A stretch of DNA of 64,000 bases. It comes from Bimuria novae-zelandiae CBS 107.79 (lineage: Eukaryota; Ascomycota; Dothideomycetes; Pleosporales; Didymosphaeriaceae). The notes under the pieces were generated by a model. The model saw nothing but the letters and a program-made list of their open reading frames with translations, made no database searches and was not told the origin of the DNA. The stretch is taken from assembly GCA_010015655.1 (NCBI GenBank), contig ML976729.1:294359-358358 (forward strand), read 5' to 3'. Below, one piece after another: positions 20,826 through 31,299 of the stretch. How positions within the stretch are numbered: the first letter of the stretch is position 1; each line of letters starts with the position of its first letter. The position numbers were made by a program, and so were the translations under genes.

Positions 20826-21644
20826 ATGGCAGCTCCCATCCCACCCGTTGTTCTCATCACAGGTAAACCCCTCAAACACGTTTTCGCAGCAAAAGCTACT
20901 AATAATTTCTGTCCAGGTGCGAACCAAGGTCTCGGGTTTGCAATCGCCGAGATATTCTCCCAATCAAAACAACCATACACTGTCCTCGTCGGCGCCCGCG
21001 ACCAATCGCGTGGCGAAGAAGCGGTCACCAAACTACTCTCCAAAAAGACCAATGACAAAATCACTGTGTCCGCCATCCAGATTAACCTTGCCTCATCTGA
21101 GAGCATCACAACCGCTTTGGAAAGCATTGGCAAGAGCTACGGCCGCATCGACGTCCTCGTCAACAATGCCGGAATCTTCGGGGCTCCAGGAAAGATGTGG
21201 ACTTCAACGACCCGCCCAGACTGGCGCGCCATCTTCGAAGTCAACGTTTTCGGCGCGATCGAGCTCGTCGAACTCGCCTTTCCGCTCTTGCGCAAGTCAT
21301 CCTTGCCACGCGTGATCGTGGTCACGTCAAATATGGGCTCGATCACCAAGGTCTCACAAGGCCATGTGCCATGCGGCGCTGTCGGGGCATACTACAGTTC
21401 GTCAAAGGCAGCAATAAATGCGATGGTTGCAAACTGGACTCAGTTACAGAAAGATATCAAGTTCTGGGCGGTGTGTCCGGGGCTGGTGGCCACAGAGTTT
21501 GGTGGAGATTTCACGAAGCAACATGGAAGAGATCCGAAGGATGCGGCGGATATCGTGAGGATGTGTGCTGAGGGGGAAAAAGACGATGTTGTTGGGTATG
21601 CCATTTGGGATCAGGATGGCAAGTCTGGGGTGTATGAGTGGTGA
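20826..21644 (+). CDS. Short-chain dehydrogenase/reductase (SDR), 254 aa
   Basis: This is an NAD(P)-dependent oxidoreductase of the classical SDR fold. Exons are 20826-20862 and 20917-21644; the 54-bp intron (GTAAAC...CCAG, branch-like TACTAAT) splits the cofactor motif and restores TGANQGLG. Further motifs are VLVNNAG (NNAG), a Ser in VVTSNMGS, and YYSSSKAA (catalytic YxxxK), followed by CPGLVATEF. Length is typical for the family. No signal peptide or membrane segment is seen, so it is probably cytosolic. The substrate cannot be inferred; carbonyl-reductase-like enzymes fit best by eye. The three palindromes upstream suggest dedicated transcriptional control. Confidence 0.9.
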   Translation: MAAPIPPVVLITGKPLKHVFAAKATNNFCPGANQGLGFAIAEIFSQSKQPYTVLVGARDQSRGEEAVTKLLSKKTNDKITVSAIQINLASSESITTALESIGKSYGRIDVLVNNAGIFGAPGKMWTSTTRPDWRAIFEVNVFGAIELVELAFPLLRKSSLPRVIVVTSNMGSITKVSQGHVPCGAVGAYYSSSKAAINAMVANWTQLQKDIKFWAVCPGLVATEFGGDFTKQHGRDPKDAADIVRMCAEGEKDDVVGYAIWDQDGKSGVYEW

Positions 21645-21853
21645 TTGGGGACAATCATTGTTAGCATGAACTCATGGTGTAAATCTAAAACGCGAGGACA
21701 GGATGAAAATATTATGTTGAAAGCTCCACCTCATAACAAACTTCATTAAATGATACCGACTCCCTTCAATCTTCCTTGGTATAAAGAAGAATGAGGTGGA
21801 CTTGTGTATGATCAGCCGTGGCCATTCGTTGTTAGCCCATTCTCTTAAATTTC

Positions 21854-22651
21854 CTAGATGCTCGTGGTCTTCATGGCCGCCAACAAGGAATCAATATCCT
21901 CTGGGAAGATGCCATTCCAGTTCTGCAGGAACCCCATGGACTCTCTGCACATGCGATCTTTGTGGGCCCTCTCGTCGAGTCGGTCGGCAACGGTAGCATT
22001 CCGCTTGTGACGAGTGCGCGGCATGCGGTCCCTATCGATGTAGAACTCCCGATACCAGTCCATCGCAATGCGCTTGAGGACACCTGCCTGCTCGTTTGCT
22101 ATCCTATGTAAGCCACCAGCTCGCGATAATCCCTCTAGAATGGGGAAGACATCCGACCAGCGACCGTTGAGCTGGCGAGCGAGATCGTTGTGAAGGTATC
22201 CGACAGCACCATGAGTGCTGATGACATGAATCATCTCGTCTTAGGCCCATTGGTCCCTTCCGTACAACTCGTGTTCGGACTCCAGCAATAAGATCGCGGT
22301 CTGTTTATAGGCTGGCCATTTCTTGGGGCCCAAGATGCGGCTGATGAACATGAGCACGGTTCCGACCCGCGTGTCCACCGAATAGTCCACCAGCAATGGG
22401 TCACGCGTCGCCATGTCGGCTTGCAAGCTGACATTGACGGCGTTGAGAGCGTATCGAGGATCCGGTACGTAGGGCTTGACAACCTCTTCCATTGGGACGG
22501 ACACCGCGGCCCACTGTGATTGTGTATATTGATTCTCCCAGTCGTTCGTCTGCGCTCCATCGTCCGATTGAGGATCCATCATCTCGACATCTTCTATAAC
22601 TTCGGCCCCCTGTTCTAGGAATTCGGCCGTGAACTCGGTATTGAGCGCCAT
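21854..22651 (-). CDS. Hypothetical protein, third member of local paralogous family; intron or nonsense codon
   Basis: The start is the ATG at 22651 (MALNTEFTAEF). The frame proceeds through DTRVGTVLMFISRILGPKK, meets an in-frame TAA at 22243-22241, and continues in the same frame with AVGYLHNDLARQLN, the motif shared with the genes at 1-583 and 1181-1768. A 48-nt segment (22265-22218, GTACGG...ATCAG) would be a frame-preserving intron that removes the stop. Otherwise this is a nonsense-mutated copy. The function is unknown. The family members flank the transposon block on both sides. Confidence 0.6.
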
Positions 22652-23297
22652 GATTGTGTTCTCGTAGATCGCTGCAGTGAGGTCGTTGAGGATGATGCAG
22701 AGCAAATTCGGTGTTGATGAGGGTGAAGAGTGGCGTTGCACAGATAATCTTTCGTTCAGGTTCGAGTGAAGTTAATAGTAACCAGATTCATAAGACTAAT
22801 AGAGAGTCTTAGGGCTCGATACGTGCGAGCTCGAACGTGGACAGACCACATAGGTAGTTTGTGTTCCAGCACCATGTCTCGTGCTCTGATTGAAAGTCGG
22901 GAATTGACTCGTGCTCATACACGTGCTCATGCTGGCTACCTTGAAGAAGTCTCGCACCAATGCACCCGTGGACCGCCTGATAATGGGAGACAGGAAATCA
23001 CGTATTAGCGAAGTGTGCTTAGAAGCGTCCAGACCATGTCGCTTATTAGGTGCGGAGGTACACAAAGCAAGAAGGTATAAGCCCGAGTACAGTGTATAAA
23101 AAGATACCGCGCACGCTCATCACACAACCGTGTGGCGCCAAGTGTCGAGTCTTCTATGGTAGCAAGGCAGAAAGTGGGTTGACCGTAATACGCATGCCAA
23201 ATATACCGATAGTTGCCCCTCTTCGACATCTGTGTGGTGAAAGAGCATTCTACAATCATATTTCACTCTGCGCGTGAAGTCAGTGTGGCAGGTAAGA

Positions 23298-23356
23298 TGT
23301 GAGGAGCAAAAGGCTAACCTTCTGCTCCTTCTGAGTAGAATATTCTTAACCGTTAC
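23298..23356. repeat. 59-bp direct repeat, copy A, hairpin-forming
   Basis: It starts TGTGAGGAGCAAAAGGCTAA and matches 23649-23707 with a few transitions. Its first half folds as GGAGCA-A-AAGG / CCTT-C-TGCTCC around CTAA. Confidence 0.75.
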
Positions 23357-23648
23357 ACACACCCCCAGATCGTAGTGATGACAGAGAGCTGTAAGCTTTT
23401 CAAGGTTTGTATACATGTTGTCCGTAGTACAACATGCCCTATATATTCTGCTCTAGTCTTCCTTAGTTATTATCTGTAGCCCTTATATAACTAGCTCTAG
23501 CTCTAGCGTCTTCTGCGCTTTGGCTTTCCTGGCGCTGTGCTCTCCGCTATTTCTGTGGTGTGTACGGGCTCGCTTGTGGTACCCCACCCAAGTGCTGATC
23601 CATCGCGTGTGGTGCTTACGCAGGATTCAGCGATTCCGGGCCCATAAC

Positions 23649-23707
23649 TGTGAGGAGCAAAAGGTTAACCTTCTGCTCTTTCTAAGTAGAATATTCTTAA
23701 CCGTTAC
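23649..23707. repeat. 59-bp direct repeat, copy B, hairpin-forming
   Basis: This copy lies 351 bp downstream of copy A. The differences are transitions (CTAA/TTAA, CTCC/CTCT, TGAG/TAAG), consistent with mild RIP. The pair may be the termini or units of a short retroelement remnant. Confidence 0.75.
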
Positions 23708-24115
23708 GTAGGATCGCGGATAATGAGGGATGAAACAGGGCCTGTTACGATCTATACTCAATCGGGGTACACTAGTACGGCGCTTGGCCTTAAAAAGCTA
23801 GTCTCTGTCTTGCATGGTTACCTTACATTAAAACTTTACATTAGATTAAACGCTTAGCAATGGAGTCTTCGTGCATCAAAGCCAGTAACATGGTCATCAA
23901 TAACGATTCAATTGATCGAAGTCACATCAACCTGCACCAAGCACATGGGCAAGTGCCACGGTAAACGGACGCGCCTTCTGTTGTTGACGCTTCCCCACTT
24001 CCAGGTTCCCAACGCAACCACTCTGACGATACACCGACCACATTCCGCACCACCACCCACGACACCTTCATCATTCGATCATTAAATCTAGAGCCCCATC
24101 GACAATTCCATCGGT

Positions 24116-25120
24116 ATGGATCAATCTGTCTCTCAGTCACCTCTTACTCAGCCAAGTTCAGACGCGTCGGACGAAGATATTGGGCGTGGCGAAAAGATGT
24201 TACACGGTTTTCCGCGGTCTCACGTGACCAATCTGGGCGGCGGCACAATCGGCCCCGTATACCTCACACGGACACAAGATGGCAAGGTGCTATTCGCCGA
24301 AGCTCAGCTGTATCGCGCTCCCTTCAAGCACATGGTCATTGACACGCCGGAGCTTCTACAAATGTTCAAAGATCCCGCGCAACCAGTCGATTTCAGCGTG
24401 CTCAATCACCCGTGGCCGGAATTCCGCCTCGAGCCACGTGAGGTCATGAAGTTCGATGTCGCGCGACTAGAGCGTTTGCAGTATGTGCGCTCAGGCAATA
24501 AGATAGGGCAAATGGTGAAAGGACACCCGTACGCCTCCGTCATGGAAGTCACGCCACCCGCGCAGGCCCCGAGAAACAAATCACAAGCGGCCGTCGCATC
24601 TGAAGTACAAATCAAACGACAATCTGCAAGGAACGCTTTGAAAGCTACAGAAGTCGCTGAAGCTCCCGAGTACATTGAACCCATCAAACCCATCGAAACC
24701 ACCAAGCCCGCCAATCCCGCCGAGCCCACCGAACCCATTGGGACGACGCTGCCGATCATCACATCTCAGGAGCGTCCTTCACCTAGCAGCTACGTAGTCT
24801 CCACTGCGCTCGATAGTATCACCCGAGCCGCTATTCAAGGCGAGATGTACCACCTTAAGGAGAAAATATACAACCTGCTCCACGACTGCGAAGACAAGCA
24901 GACCTTCGATTGGGTTGTATCGACAGGCTTGAAGCGGCAAGGAAAGGAAGGTGAACGGTTTAGGAACAAGATCATTGATACGCTTCGAGAACTCATGAGG
25001 AAGCAAGCCGCGAGAGGAGGGGAACTGCAACAGCTGTACAACCAGTATGCGGAAAAGCAGCGAAGGCTCGAGAGGAGGTGGCCGTACCACCTGCCGCACA
25101 TCGACAATTTCCGTGTATAA
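24116..25120 (+). CDS. Hypothetical protein, 334 aa, related at its C-terminus to the next gene
   Basis: A single exon runs from the ATG at 24116. An N-terminal folded-looking region (about residues 40-145) is followed by a Pro/Glu/Thr-rich linker with repeated EPI/KPI tripeptides (about 185-215). A helical C-terminal domain has charged segments (KIIDTLRELMRKQAARGG) and ELQQLYNQYAEKQRRLERRWP. The latter aligns with QVTDLYNQFAKLDQKLRKD of the gene 520 bp downstream, so the pair probably arose by tandem duplication and divergence. No named domain or targeting signal was recognised. Confidence 0.7.
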   Translation: MDQSVSQSPLTQPSSDASDEDIGRGEKMLHGFPRSHVTNLGGGTIGPVYLTRTQDGKVLFAEAQLYRAPFKHMVIDTPELLQMFKDPAQPVDFSVLNHPWPEFRLEPREVMKFDVARLERLQYVRSGNKIGQMVKGHPYASVMEVTPPAQAPRNKSQAAVASEVQIKRQSARNALKATEVAEAPEYIEPIKPIETTKPANPAEPTEPIGTTLPIITSQERPSPSSYVVSTALDSITRAAIQGEMYHLKEKIYNLLHDCEDKQTFDWVVSTGLKRQGKEGERFRNKIIDTLRELMRKQAARGGELQQLYNQYAEKQRRLERRWPYHLPHIDNFRV

Positions 25121-25640
25121 GGGAGCGCTTTGGGAGGCATTTTGATTTAACAGGCGTTGCTTACGGTCACGATGGGTTGGAGCTGGGCGTTTGAGGGCGG
25201 AGAGCTGCAAACAGCGCTCGCATGTGTATTAGTACTAGGAAACGCTCCAGAAAAGTAATGTTACCCCATCATATCTAGTGCTCCAGCCAATTGTACCGCT
25301 ATTTTAATGCCTATCGTGGATATAAGCTTCATAGCTTGCGTGCGACATACCCATTCGACGACCCTTGACCTCTCACCTCACCTGCACCGACAGAGAACAA
25401 ACGAAACGCGCCCTCAGATGCGCCGATACTACGTCATACTACTCTCTATGGTCTAACCACGCTAATTGAACTTTCACACCCCCGCAACTGTTTGACTATA
25501 CTTTCACTTAACTTCAACCGAGCTTGTAATTTCGACAACCCACCCCACCGACCGCGCCTGTCTAAAAGTCAGAAAGCTTGTCCTACCTAGACACGGATTC
25601 CGCCGCGCGAAACATCCAAGCGTACGGGACCTTTGCCGCC
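25121..25640 (+). promoter_or_regulatory. Intergenic / promoter of the 25641 gene
   Basis: A C/A-rich leader ends in GCCGCCATG, a strong start context at 25641. The frame is open upstream to 25578 but without an ATG. No other feature was seen. Confidence 0.45.
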
Positions 25641-26603
25641 ATGTCCCGCTCTACGAAGCGGAAATCCTCGCCGCCTGCAATGTCGTCCTCCGCGTATGCG
25701 CTATCCAGCTCTCCCATGACGCTTCCCTCCGCTTACGCCATGTCCAGTAGCCCCACCAAATCCTCATCAGCGTACGCCTCGTCGAGCACGCCCGCGTCAG
25801 AGATCGAAACCCCGCGCGCGCGCCGCAGCACCAGCAACCGCTTCTGGGAGAAGAACTCGCACCGCTCGAAGGACGGCGCGCCCGGCGTCGACCTAGCCAG
25901 CGACTCTTCGGACCCGAACGACGACTCGGAAGCTGCGCGTACGAAGAAGGCCAGCAACCTGGACGCCAAGATCAAGCGCCTGCTCGTTCTCGAGACCGGC
26001 GTGGTGCGTATCAAGAACCTGGAGACCAATGAGACAGTGAGAAAGTACGTTCAGCTGCTCGAGGCATTTACGCACAAGCCGAAGACCAAGAAGAAGAGAG
26101 CGGCGGCCACAGATGCGCTGTTGGAGTTTCTACAGGAGCATGGACAAGTCACTGATCTGTACAATCAGTTTGCGAAGCTTGACCAGAAGCTGAGGAAGGA
26201 CCGTGTGCTGCCAGAGTTCATGGAAGTGGATGAGGAAGAGGATGAAGATGGCGAGAGAGAGAAGATTACAATGGACACCGACGAGGGGTACAAGGATCTG
26301 CGCCGCGCACCGGCCAAGAATGCGCTGAATAAGAATGATGAAAGTGACGAGGAGGGAGTCGTGACGCAGAAATTCAAGGCTGATGAGGAGTTTGATGAAC
26401 CTAGTCTCTTCAATACGAGGGGCTTGACTTCGTCGAGTATATTTAATGGCAAGAGCAAATCCAAGTCTGAGATGAATGAGCGGCGCTTTCTGTTGCACAG
26501 GAGAGACGGTCCGTTGACCAAGGATGGCGAAGATCAGTATGGGGATGGCAGAGCGCCGGAGGAGACACCTACGCGCCCCAACAAGAAGAGGAAGGTCAAC
26601 TAG
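25641..26603 (+). CDS. Hypothetical nuclear-type protein, 320 aa
   Basis: The ATG at 25641 sits in a good context. The N-terminus is Ser/Pro/Ala-rich with repeats of the form SSxYAxSSSP (about residues 10-55). A helical middle (KIKRLLVLETGVVRIKNLE through LLEFLQEHGQVTDLYNQFAK, about residues 110-185) shares LYNQFA/LYNQYA with the preceding gene. The C-terminal half is acidic, with a terminal basic PNKKRKVN that resembles a monopartite NLS. Nuclear location is inferred; function is unknown. It lies in the same orientation as its neighbour and is probably an independent transcript. Confidence 0.72.
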   Translation: MSRSTKRKSSPPAMSSSAYALSSSPMTLPSAYAMSSSPTKSSSAYASSSTPASEIETPRARRSTSNRFWEKNSHRSKDGAPGVDLASDSSDPNDDSEAARTKKASNLDAKIKRLLVLETGVVRIKNLETNETVRKYVQLLEAFTHKPKTKKKRAAATDALLEFLQEHGQVTDLYNQFAKLDQKLRKDRVLPEFMEVDEEEDEDGEREKITMDTDEGYKDLRRAPAKNALNKNDESDEEGVVTQKFKADEEFDEPSLFNTRGLTSSSIFNGKSKSKSEMNERRFLLHRRDGPLTKDGEDQYGDGRAPEETPTRPNKKRKVN

Positions 26604-26833
26604 CGGTTCTGATGTCTTGGAGCATGGTTGTCTTGTGATTCTCTGTCGAACCAACGTCCAGACGTCTTGGAGGAGGATGTTTGGTTAGCTGAGTTTCTTG
26701 TTTAAGCCGGTCAAAGAGATCCGATACCTCTATAATGATTCTATAAGTCTCATCCAATCGGAATTCCGGTACCTTGGTTCTTGAACGGGTCTATGCGGCT
26801 TGGAATCGGTCCGTTCGTTCTTCTCGCGTTCCC

Positions 26834-27784
26834 TCATGTCGCTGCCTCCCCATGCGGCACGCCAAACTCTGGTAGCAACCTCATTGGATCGCCCTCCGTC
26901 CAAAGCTCGTACTCGCGCTCTTCAGTCACCCACACCATACCTACCATGGCAGCTGCATTAGCGGCAAGCAGCTCATCGGGGCCGATGCGTCCTCTCCTTC
27001 GAGGCACCACCATCAACCATCTGTTCGTCAGAATCACGTTATGGGGTGATTGTTGGCCGAGTGACAGATGATTGTGGAGAGTTTGGTAGATTTTTACGAG
27101 CGCGTCTGTGTCTGCGGTTTCGGATAGCTTCTGGATAGCATGTTGGAAAGGGACATTCGCGCAGACGTGGATATCTTCATCTCCTTGTCAGCATCCCGTA
27201 TGGTATGTAACTGCGTGACGTACCTGAGCCCAGCTCTACTACATCTAGAAACAGCTCGAACTCTTCTCTCCCGGGGTGCGGCAACACTTGCATGTGTTTG
27301 TGTCCCATCGATGCTCCTGCCTCAGCGCCACAATTGAAAATCGCAATGTGTTCGCTCTCCAGCCTCGATAACACATTCCATAACGCGTCGAGATCAGCAA
27401 AGCTAAGCGGCGTCTGCTGCGGTTCAAACTCAACAGTATGAAGGACGAATTGGGGTCGGATGACGCAGAACTTGTTGAGAATAAGCTTGTGGTTGGGGCC
27501 GATTTTTCCTAGGCTGAAATCCGGATTGTCGTCCTCGAAGGCGTGGGAAACCTTCTTCTGTGTCGCGGTCTGGGGCTTCTTCGCGAGGCTGGCAGCAACG
27601 CGAAACTGGAACTGGACCCGCAGTCAGAAAGGAGAGGCATAGGGCTTCGATAGGAGCTGCTTGCACTGAATGGTGTTGATGCCGCATGACGCGCTTTGAC
27701 TTCCGTCCATAGTAGTTCTCCCGCCTCGACTAGGCGGTCAAACTGCGCCAGAGCTTGTTGCTCCAGCTCTATCGCGCTCCCCAT
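26834..27784 (-). CDS. apa2: Ap4A phosphorylase / ATP adenylyltransferase-like protein
   Basis: The protein resembles the HIT-superfamily APA1/APA2 enzymes, which phosphorolyse diadenosine tetraphosphate to ADP and ATP. Reconstructed exons are 27784-27665, 27611-27224 and 27180-26834 (855 nt, 284 aa). Motifs are FQFRVAASLAKKP, LILNKFCVI, FNCGAEAGASMGHKHMQ (the HxHxQ active-site pattern of this branch, about residues 130-146), and a C-terminal LTNRWLMVVPRR then AAMVGMVWV. The second intron (GTACGT, 43 nt) is canonical. The first fits only with a GC donor (GCAAGC at 27664), because the available GT donors give the wrong phase or remove conserved sequence. It is slightly shorter than yeast APA2. 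Confidence in the family is high, in exon 1 moderate. Confidence 0.85.
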
Positions 27785-28760
27785 TGCAAGAAAATGCTGA
27801 GTGGTGTTTATCGTGAGAGGTATGGGGAACAATCCGGATGTCGCGTTCGGGAAAGACGTGGCGTAAACAACGCTGACGTAGCCGTGGCTGCGGGTTCAGG
27901 ACCTGGCTCTGCCTATTTCGGTTAGCCGTCTGATAACGCGTCACTTGCGTACAATGCCGCCGTCTAGAGATAATTATGAATAAGTGCATACATATTCTGA
28001 TAGTGAGGCCTCGACTTGCGGTCCAATGCTCTGGCGGAAAAATAAAATACTGCGAAACTGAAGATACGATCACGTGAAAATCTGTTCACTCTGTAATTTC
28101 TAGCTTCGCCGGCTTGCCGCAGCTATGGTAGTCCAGAATATATTGACCGATGCGCAAGGCTAGCTTCATTTGAGGTCTGCTTTGTATTTGAAGTCATGAA
28201 AGAAGTATAATGCTGCGCGGTTGAGCTATGCATACTAGTAGCACTTGAGTACCTATGGTATATGGGAAGCTATAAGCACTTCAAGTTGCATCGACACAGG
28301 GTAATCAGATCTGTTAGAATACGGTGGCATAATACAGCTCTTAAGAATGATTTCAAGATGAACCAAGGTTGAGCGCACCTCATACCACAACTCAGAAGTT
28401 GATTAGACTACAGTGAAATTAAAGTCCGCATTAAGTCAAAAGGTGGTAATAGTCCACAAGCATCCATATATTAGGTAAGTTTATTTCAAGTCGAATGAGC
28501 GACTGGGGACCATTACAGAATTTTTAAAGGCAGCGCCAAACAGAGTTCGCTCATGCAATGAGTGAGAACTGGCTGTGGGCGCACGGACTTCTAGACGCTT
28601 CCTTTATAAACCCAGCTGTTGCCCGCACCGGCCAGTGCTCTGCCTTTCAATATCAATGACGAATATTTGAATCTGTTCTAGCTCTGTCGCATGCGAATAC
28701 ACGCGACGTGCCTTCCTCTCGACGCTGTCCTCGACCCACACACGGCTTCTACTCGCCTGG
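27785..28760. other. Intergenic, no feature recognised
   Basis: This is a divergent gap between the starts of the minus-strand Ap4A gene and the plus-strand gene at 28761. It contains a stretch (28490-28760) of leader-like sequence. No repeats or RNA genes were seen. Confidence 0.45.
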
Positions 28761-29342
28761 ATGGCGGATCCGCTTGCGCCTCAGGCAGACACTTGGCCGT
28801 ACATTCATGATATCTGCCAGTCACCCTCGCTGAGCAGCGCCAACCTATATCGTGGCTTCATCGACTCTTTCGAGGAAGGTACATATGTTGATCCAATGAT
28901 TGATTCAGTACAGCATAACTGACTCTCTAGGTACGGTATGGGGACACACGTTTGACCTCAATGGTACACGAGAGCCAGATCTTCGAGGACCACCCATACC
29001 TGCAGTTGCTGCATGATGATCTCGTGCTTGCCATCATTTTGAACAAGCTGGATGACACCACTCAACCCGCGGTATTGGCTGATTATGTCGACACCAGCAT
29101 CAAGTCAATCTCGGCGTCGCACCCTGGCAATGGTTCCTCGCCTATCATTGCTCGCGACGTGAGAGAACAGAAGACTGTTGCGGAACCATCGAAAGCAAAG
29201 AGAACTCGCAATCCGGTAAGCAGCTGTGGAGTTTCTCACGAAAGAGAAGCGCTCAACCCGACAGAGTGGCACATTTTCCGGTTTTGGTGGGTCCCGGAGG
29301 CAGTCTCGTGCGGAAATAAGCTTCAAAGAGCCATCACCCTGA
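28761..29342 (+). CDS. Small hypothetical protein, three exons, 162 aa
   Basis: The proposed exons are 28761-28886, 28931-29215 and 29265-29342. All junctions are in frame and the total is 163 codons including the stop. The protein starts MADPLAPQADTWPYIH, has a helical middle (LLHDDLVLAIILNKL) and ends in a Gly/Ser/Arg-rich tail (SGTFSGFGGSRRQ). The second intron has a good GTAAGC donor. The first uses GTTGAT; using the better GTACAT donor nearby would shift into a short frame ending near 29011. No domain was recognised. The model rests on frame coherence only. Confidence 0.5.
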
Positions 29343-31299
29343 GCGGGGGAAGTGAGGAGACTTAGGACATGCGTATTTGAAAAGGGTTCTCTATCTCACA
29401 AAATTTAACGAGGTTAATATAGTCTAACAGGCCATTCCTCTCTACAGCAAGATGGGGGTCCAAAAGGCTGTTGGGAGACTGCCTGGAGCGCGCTCGCGGT
29501 ACGAGGAGGTTGATTACGAGAAAGGCTTATCCGGTGATCGATCGTTCGTGGACTTTGGTGTTGAGTCTTTTGCCTCTCTACAGCCGTGGCTTCAAATTGC
29601 TATGTACCTCTTCTTGGACTTTACTTCATAGAAATTTATCTGGGTTTTTGATCTCGAGCGGGTTATCTTTGCACAGGAACAAAAAAGTAGCGACGTTAGG
29701 ATTCCCGCTCTGCTTGAGAGTGACGTTAATGATGCATACTACCTCAAATGTTGCGCATACGTTCCGTGGTCGTGGTGGTGAGCAGGCTGCAATGTACCGA
29801 ATTTAACCTACCCAGTCATCCACAACAGAGGGTCGCTGAGACGATTGCATCCTACATCAGGTCGAGCTTTTCATGATCCTAGACCTTTCCTAACGACTAA
29901 TTGTTTACTTTCTTGATTAGTTGTACAGGTAGATTTAACAATTCAGGTGTGCTTTGATATTTGCGTGTTCCCTAAACATTATTCGCAGTTTGAGCCCTAG
30001 TATATAGACTATGCACATGTGTGTTCGTGGGGAAGAAACTTTAAATTCTACGCTTGCCTATGTATTGAACTTGTTCTTTCCTGCTCTGGGATGGAATAAT
30101 CTCCTTAATAATCTATCACGTTTTAATTGCAGCGGTATGAACTTCATGTACGTTCAGTCTCAACCCGTGGACATTTTCAATAAATTCTGACGGTTTGTGC
30201 GAGCCGGAGCTAACCTGCCTGGAAAGCTTTGGGGCTGGGTGTAACGCCCTTTGCTCAAGTGACTATGTGTGTCCAGCATCAGCTGGGCTGTTATTCCAGT
30301 TAAAGTCACGCAAGCTTGGTTCCACACATGAATAATCTTCACACTGTCACCAGTTGCTTGGCATATATACGCCCAGATATAAGCCCACCCGAAGAGAACT
30401 CAAAACCTTTCCTCACGCACCTCGAGGCTTCTAAACCCAAACCAAGATTTAAAAGCACTTCTCGGCTAGACTTGATCATACTGCGCATCGATCAAGACGA
30501 CCAACAGCGCAACATACTCGGTGGCGTCAGACAAGGAACCTGAATCATCAGTGAAGTCTATATAGTAAGTTTTTAATTATGTCTATTATAGCAGATGCTG
30601 ACTACTTTGCTACAGCACGAACGCGAAATCAGGATCATGCCTCCCGTTACACGGTCTAGCACAAGAAATGCTCCTGTAGAGATGATTAGAATCGGTGTCG
30701 ACAGCTCTACACCTCTTCCTGCATCGGCGATTTGCTTAAACAGGTTCGCCTTGCGCGTGGCTTGCGTTTCATGAGACCAACGAAAGACAATCAAGGATGG
30801 GTGAGAGAATGATTATTAACCACGTCGATGACCGACACCATGCAGTATCATGGAATGTTGATTTAGATATCTTGGGAAGAACGTGGTTGAACTGTTTCGG
30901 TGCGAAAATCAATAAATCCTTATCTGCATTGGCCGCCTGTGTTAGTGATGTATATTTTGTTTATCAGGTTCATATTCTCTTACCAAGTCCCATGTGCTCC
31001 CTTCTTATGCTCAACTCGCAAGATCTCACGATCTCACTTCTTGTACCTAAAGAAAGGATGACAAATCAAAGCTGTCAACGTCTAGCCTTCGAAGGCTGAG
31101 CGGCATTGCCCGCTGCCATCACTGTTGCTCTTTTACGCTTTCAGACAGATCTTGATTGAGTATTAAAGTTTGAAGATAACCAGAACAAAATTGTGAGGAA
31201 AATCACCATGTGCCCCGGCTCCCCTTTCTCTAACATGGATACAATCATTTCATTTGTGCAGCCAAACCCATCTAAACACGGCGATGATGGGCCGCATCG
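29343..31299. other. Gene-free, AT-balanced region left of the repeat array
   Basis: Only short unconvincing frames are present. Isolated TATA-like motifs (30003, 30363, 30560) may be very old units of the array that becomes recognisable from about 31.3 kb. Confidence 0.45.

Larger units (their letters stand above)
22652..24115. other. Intergenic, containing a spaced pair of 59-bp direct repeats
   Basis: No protein-like frame was accepted here. The repeats at 23298 and 23649 are described separately. The 150 nt before 24116 are C/A-rich, as expected of a 5' leader. Confidence 0.5.
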
